A stretch of 9,653 nucleotides of DNA from positions 1 through 9,653 of the forward strand of contig JBNJGS010000085.1 of assembly GCA_051747965.1 (NCBI GenBank). The letters are read 5' to 3'. A program made the position numbers and the translations under genes. Positions 7,062-9,653 of this stretch are shown piece by piece. Numbering within the stretch: position 1 is the first letter of the stretch; every line of letters starts with the position of its first letter. The DNA comes from JAQIBY01 sp051747965 (GTDB lineage: Bacteria; Bacteroidota; Bacteroidia; Bacteroidales; ML635J-15). Below the pieces are notes generated by a model, which was not told the DNA's origin, ran no database searches, and was given only the letters and a program-made list of their open reading frames with translations.

Positions 7062-8831
7062 TCAATCCCTGATTAATTGTACAGTTCCACGCTTGTCAAT
7101 AGGTCTGCCTGTTGTATCGTATGCGCGGATGATGTAAAAATAAATGCCTTCGCCGGCTTCATCATTGCCGGATATTTTGCCATCCCAACCATTTTCAGGA
7201 TCAGTCCATTCAAATATTTGTTGACCGGCTCTATTGGTAATGATTCCTTTAAAATCATTCAGGCGGGGATCAACAATTACTTTGAATTCATCAAAATATC
7301 CATCGTTGTTGGGGCTAAAGAAACTTGGTGCCCTGATCAGGGATTTATCAGGACGGATGTCATTCATGATAAAACTATCACGACAGTGCTGATCATCCGT
7401 GACAAGCAGTTTTATGCTGTTGTTTATCTCACCGAGTGTAAGTTCAGGCTCTTCAGATTGACTGGCAAGCTCTCCGTTAAGGTACCATTGGTAATGCATT
7501 TTTTCCGGGTATCGCTTTCCTTCAAATTCTGTTTTGTTGGTGGTACGTGCAGAAAGTCCGTCCAATGAAGTTTCAATTGAAAAATCTGCCTGCAGAATAT
7601 CTTCAAATGCAATCTCAATGCTTTTTTCTCCGGGGCAGCCTCTATTGTCTGTCCAGCTTAACTGATGTTGTCCTACACCTGCCTCAATGGTATCTGTGGG
7701 TTTGATGCTTTTTCCGTTGATGGCAAACTTGTCAAAGCCGTGCTGTTCAGGAATGATGATTTGACCCGGATTTTTACAGTTCTGATCTTTTGTACTGAAG
7801 TCAGGAACGGCGATTTCCGGTCTGGTAAAATTTAGTTTCCGAATGGTGTCTTTTTGTTTATTTACAATGATACATCGGTCCTGATTCGGGCTGATGCCGG
7901 TGAATGTAAGTGCATATTCATTCTCATCAAGCCTGTTAACCTGCATGTGTTTACATTTTATACGGTACTCCGAAGGCATGCTTATGATTGCATGATCACC
8001 AGGACAGACCGGCCTTTGAAGTACCTGTATTTTTTTGTCAGGTTCCATAAAGTTTAGCATCAGGCTGTCTGAATATCTGCCATGTTCATCCTTTTCGTTC
8101 CTGACCAGCATGTATGTGCCGTATTCTCCGGCTTTGAGTTTAATGGTGCTGTCAGATAACTCATAGAGATCCAGGCCTTCCGGGATTTTCCAGTCCCCGG
8201 ACTTGAAATCACATTGAATGAGGCATGCCAGAGAGTTGATATTGGTGTCTGCAGAAGTGAAGATGTCTGGTTTCTCCAAAAATGTGATTAGATACATTAT
8301 GCTGTCACCGGAATCATTGTGCCAGATCAGTTTGTGCTTGCCTTTTTCTTTACAAGTCAGGACACAATGATTGTTGCTTTTTCTGTCCAGATGAACTCCT
8401 GTTTTCTCAATCCACTGGCCCTTTTCCTGAGCTTCTATCCGGAGTTCCTGATCGTAGGTATGTAATTCTATTCGCCTTGCTTGTGGCTGAGATTTTACTG
8501 ATGATGTGTTTTTACTTTCCGGAATTGTATCTGTGATTGTATCCTGAATCTGCTCAGCAATCTTGTTTTGTTTCTTTTCGGCCTGAGATTGTATGGTTGT
8601 ATTTTCTGTTTGTGCGTTTTGATTGTTATCTCCGGGGTTTTGGCTCAAAATAAGCATGGAGAGGCCTGCGATTGCCACAATACCGGTAGCGAACCAGCCT
8701 GCATTTTTTGACATGAAATGTTTAAAACCCGGTTTTGGGGCCGCGGCTTTGATGCGTGCAGCTACTTCAGGTGAAGGTTCTGCCTTCAGCTCTGACATTT
8801 TATCTTTGATATGTTTATCAAATTTGTTCAT
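7062..8831 (-). CDS. Inner-membrane anti-sigma-like protein with a C-terminal T9SS type B/gliding-motility domain
   Basis: 589-residue protein encoded directly after the ECF sigma gene, overlapping it by ATGA, which is typical of sigma/anti-sigma pairs. Residues 1-43 are a short charged, presumably cytoplasmic tail (MNKFDKHIKDKMSELKAEPS at the start). A single membrane segment follows (about 45-62, WFATGIVAIAGLSMLIL). There is no cleavable N-terminal signal peptide. Next come a polar Q/N/T-rich linker (about 64-118) and a long extracytoplasmic region with Ig/PKD-like segments. These contain repeated cysteine motifs (VCPGDH at 275-280, NCKNPGQ at 351-357, GCPGEK at 398-403). One PKD-like stretch lies at about 415-490. 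The last 90 residues (about 500-589) match the gliding-motility-associated/CHU_C domain used as a T9SS type B sorting signal: APSFFSPNNDGYFDEFKV, then ENGWDGKISG, EGIYFYIIRAYD, and an end near VQLIRD. The cytoplasmic tail has no zinc-binding HxxxCxxC motif. The role as sigma partner is inferred from position and topology. Confidence 0.8.
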   Translation of the reverse strand: MNKFDKHIKDKMSELKAEPSPEVAARIKAAAPKPGFKHFMSKNAGWFATGIVAIAGLSMLILSQNPGDNNQNAQTENTTIQSQAEKKQNKIAEQIQDTITDTIPESKNTSSVKSQPQARRIELHTYDQELRIEAQEKGQWIEKTGVHLDRKSNNHCVLTCKEKGKHKLIWHNDSGDSIMYLITFLEKPDIFTSADTNINSLACLIQCDFKSGDWKIPEGLDLYELSDSTIKLKAGEYGTYMLVRNEKDEHGRYSDSLMLNFMEPDKKIQVLQRPVCPGDHAIISMPSEYRIKCKHMQVNRLDENEYALTFTGISPNQDRCIIVNKQKDTIRKLNFTRPEIAVPDFSTKDQNCKNPGQIIIPEQHGFDKFAINGKSIKPTDTIEAGVGQHQLSWTDNRGCPGEKSIEIAFEDILQADFSIETSLDGLSARTTNKTEFEGKRYPEKMHYQWYLNGELASQSEEPELTLGEINNSIKLLVTDDQHCRDSFIMNDIRPDKSLIRAPSFFSPNNDGYFDEFKVIVDPRLNDFKGIITNRAGQQIFEWTDPENGWDGKISGNDEAGEGIYFYIIRAYDTTGRPIDKRGTVQLIRD

Positions 8832-9370
8832 GTATTCAAATACAGATTTTTCATTTCTTTTATCAATGCTTTACGGGCTTTTGCAAGCTGACTTCTGGAT
8901 GTGTTTACGCTGATATTGAGTGCCTCGGCAATTTCCGGGTGCTTATATCCTTCGATCACGTACATATTAAAAACTGTGCGATAACCAGCCGCCAGTCTTT
9001 GAATGCAATTCAATATTTCATTTTCGCTCATCTGTGCGATGATATCTGCATCCTCGGACTCCAACTCGTGGTATTCATCCTTTGTCATGCTTGTTTGCAG
9101 GCTACGGCTTTTTTTTCTTAAAACATTGATCGCCGTGTTAACCGTTACCCGTTTAAGCCAACCTTCAAAAGAACCTTCATTTCTGTAACTTTCAATTTTA
9201 TTAAAAACGGTGATGAAAGCTTCCTGTAATATATCCTCGGCTTCACTTTTGTCTGAAGCGTACCGGAGGCAAATACCAAACAATACTGAGGAATACCGCT
9301 TATACAGCCGATCAAAGGCTTTGGCATTCCGTTGTTTGCATTGTTTGACAAGTTTCCTTTCTTCACTCAT
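8828..9370 (-). CDS. ECF-type RNA polymerase sigma-70 factor
   Basis: 180-residue group 4 (extracytoplasmic function) sigma factor that would direct RNA polymerase to a small envelope-related regulon. The sigma-2 domain spans about residues 18-86, with the -10 recognition helix region containing AEDILQEAFITVFNKI (44-59) and FEGWLKRVTVNTAINVLRKK (68-87). An acidic linker (about 95-115) separates it from the sigma-4 domain at about 122-175, which shows GYKHPEIAEALNISVNTSRS (141-160) as the helix-turn-helix for the -35 element. The length is usual for ECF factors and no domain is missing. The next gene overlaps its stop codon, which indicates translational coupling to a membrane partner. It is reminiscent of Porphyromonas SigP, which controls T9SS genes, but such factors are numerous and I cannot claim orthology. 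An inverted repeat sits just before the ATG. Confidence 0.93.
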   Translation of the reverse strand: MSEERKLVKQCKQRNAKAFDRLYKRYSSVLFGICLRYASDKSEAEDILQEAFITVFNKIESYRNEGSFEGWLKRVTVNTAINVLRKKSRSLQTSMTKDEYHELESEDADIIAQMSENEILNCIQRLAAGYRTVFNMYVIEGYKHPEIAEALNISVNTSRSQLAKARKALIKEMKNLYLNT

Positions 9371-9371
9371 T

Positions 9372-9394
9372 TTGTCTTTTCACTAATAAGACAA
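9372..9394. repeat. Inverted repeat immediately upstream of the sigma factor start
   Basis: TTGTCTT (9372-9378) and AAGACAA (9388-9394) form a perfect 7-base inverted repeat with a 9-base loop, ending one base before the sigma ATG. It could be an operator or an AU-rich leader hairpin covering the ribosome entry site. A partial third copy (TTGTCT) occurs at about 9412-9417. The region is AT-rich, so chance is possible. I saw no convincing TAnnTTTG promoter between the sigma gene and the terminator upstream. Confidence 0.35.
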
Positions 9395-9438
9395 TTCTTA
9401 AGCCATTTTCGTTGTCTGAAGATACATTAAAATTTTAA

Positions 9439-9479
9439 AAAAAATATAAAGGCTGAATCCCTTTTGGAATTCAGCCTTT
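9439..9479 (-). terminator. Rho-independent terminator after the partial CHU_C-domain gene
   Basis: An 11-base-pair stem (9448-9458 with 9469-9479, core GGCTGAAT/ATTCAGCC) is extended by a CC/GG pair across a one-base bulge and closed by a 5-base loop. On the minus strand it is followed by TATATTTTTTTT. It lies about 18 bases after the stop codon of the right-hand gene and separates it from the sigma factor unit. Confidence 0.85.
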
Positions 9480-9496
9480 AATATTGTGAGTGTGAA

Positions 9497-9653
9497 TTAT
9501 CTCGTCAGATGGAAAGGTCCGGTGAGTTCGTACTCATATCCGTCAATTCCCGTACCTGTGATGATGTAGAAGTACACACCTGAAGATGCATCGCTACCGC
9601 CGGGTAATTTGCCGTCCCAGCCTGCTTCTTCATCTTCATAGTTTTCCCATTCA
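9497..9653 (-). CDS. C-terminal end of a T9SS type B/gliding-motility-associated domain protein, 5' end outside the window
   Basis: The last 51 codons of a minus-strand gene ending in TAA at 9497-9499. The translation contains EEAGWDGKLPGGSDASSGVY, then FYIITGTGIDGYEY, and ends FHLTR. The pattern W-D-G-K, G-V-Y-F-Y-I-I, with a short final beta strand and terminal arginine, is that of the gliding-motility-associated C-terminal (CHU_C) domain. This domain directs large Bacteroidota surface proteins through the type IX secretion system. It resembles the end of the anti-sigma-like protein (ENGWDGK, GIYFYII). The rest of the protein is unseen, so its passenger function (adhesin, enzyme or other) cannot be given. 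It has its own terminator and so belongs to a separate transcription unit from the sigma factor. Confidence 0.8.
   Translation of the reverse strand, partial: EWENYEDEEAGWDGKLPGGSDASSGVYFYIITGTGIDGYEYELTGPFHLTR

Noticed and set aside
7077..7568. Plus-strand open frame of 163 codons
   Set aside because: It is antisense to the conserved C-terminal domain of the anti-sigma-like protein, with no family motif of its own.
1..9653. CRISPR arrays, tRNA or rRNA genes, insertion sequences
   Set aside because: No regularly spaced repeats, no cloverleaf-like or rRNA segments and no transposase motifs were seen. The window is almost fully occupied by minus-strand coding genes.

Overview
The window looks like chromosomal DNA from a member of the Bacteroidota. 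It is probably class Bacteroidia (Bacteroidales/Marinilabiliales-like), although the sequence does not fix the genus. The evidence is the purM-prfA-pyrF gene order, a PurM of the roughly 390-residue Bacteroides type, gliding-motility/type IX secretion (T9SS) C-terminal domains, PD40/OmpA proteins of the PorE type, and a promoter matching the Bacteroidota consensus (TTTG-N21-TAnnTTTG). Every gene lies on the minus strand, so transcription runs from high to low coordinates.

Layout from right to left (5' to 3' of transcription). At 9497-9653 is the last 51 codons of a protein ending in a gliding-motility-associated/T9SS type B C-terminal domain, followed by a clear intrinsic terminator (9439-9479). 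Next is a two-gene unit: an ECF sigma factor (8828-9370) overlapping by 4 bases an inner-membrane, anti-sigma-like protein (7062-8831). The large extracytoplasmic part of that protein ends in a T9SS type B-like C-terminal domain. A near-perfect Bacteroidota promoter (6943-6976) then precedes two paralogous periplasmic proteins. The first (5357-6919) has TPR, PD40 propeller and carboxypeptidase-regulatory-like domains. The second (3201-5285) has the same domains plus an OmpA-like peptidoglycan-binding domain, which is the architecture of the T9SS component PorE. A strong terminator (3145-3180) closes this unit. The left third is housekeeping: purM (1948-3120), prfA (773-1870) and pyrF (1-761, cut by the window edge), closely spaced and probably co-transcribed.

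The accessory part (about 3.2-9.65 kb) reads as an envelope/T9SS locus. It has a sigma factor with a membrane partner carrying a T9SS-type sorting domain, then two PorE-like proteins that may link the outer-membrane secretion machinery to peptidoglycan. I saw no terminator between the sigma/anti-sigma pair and the PorE-like pair, so read-through from one to the other is possible. The most interesting idea is that the membrane-tethered sorting domain lets the sigma factor sense T9SS or envelope status. This is inference from architecture and gene order only.
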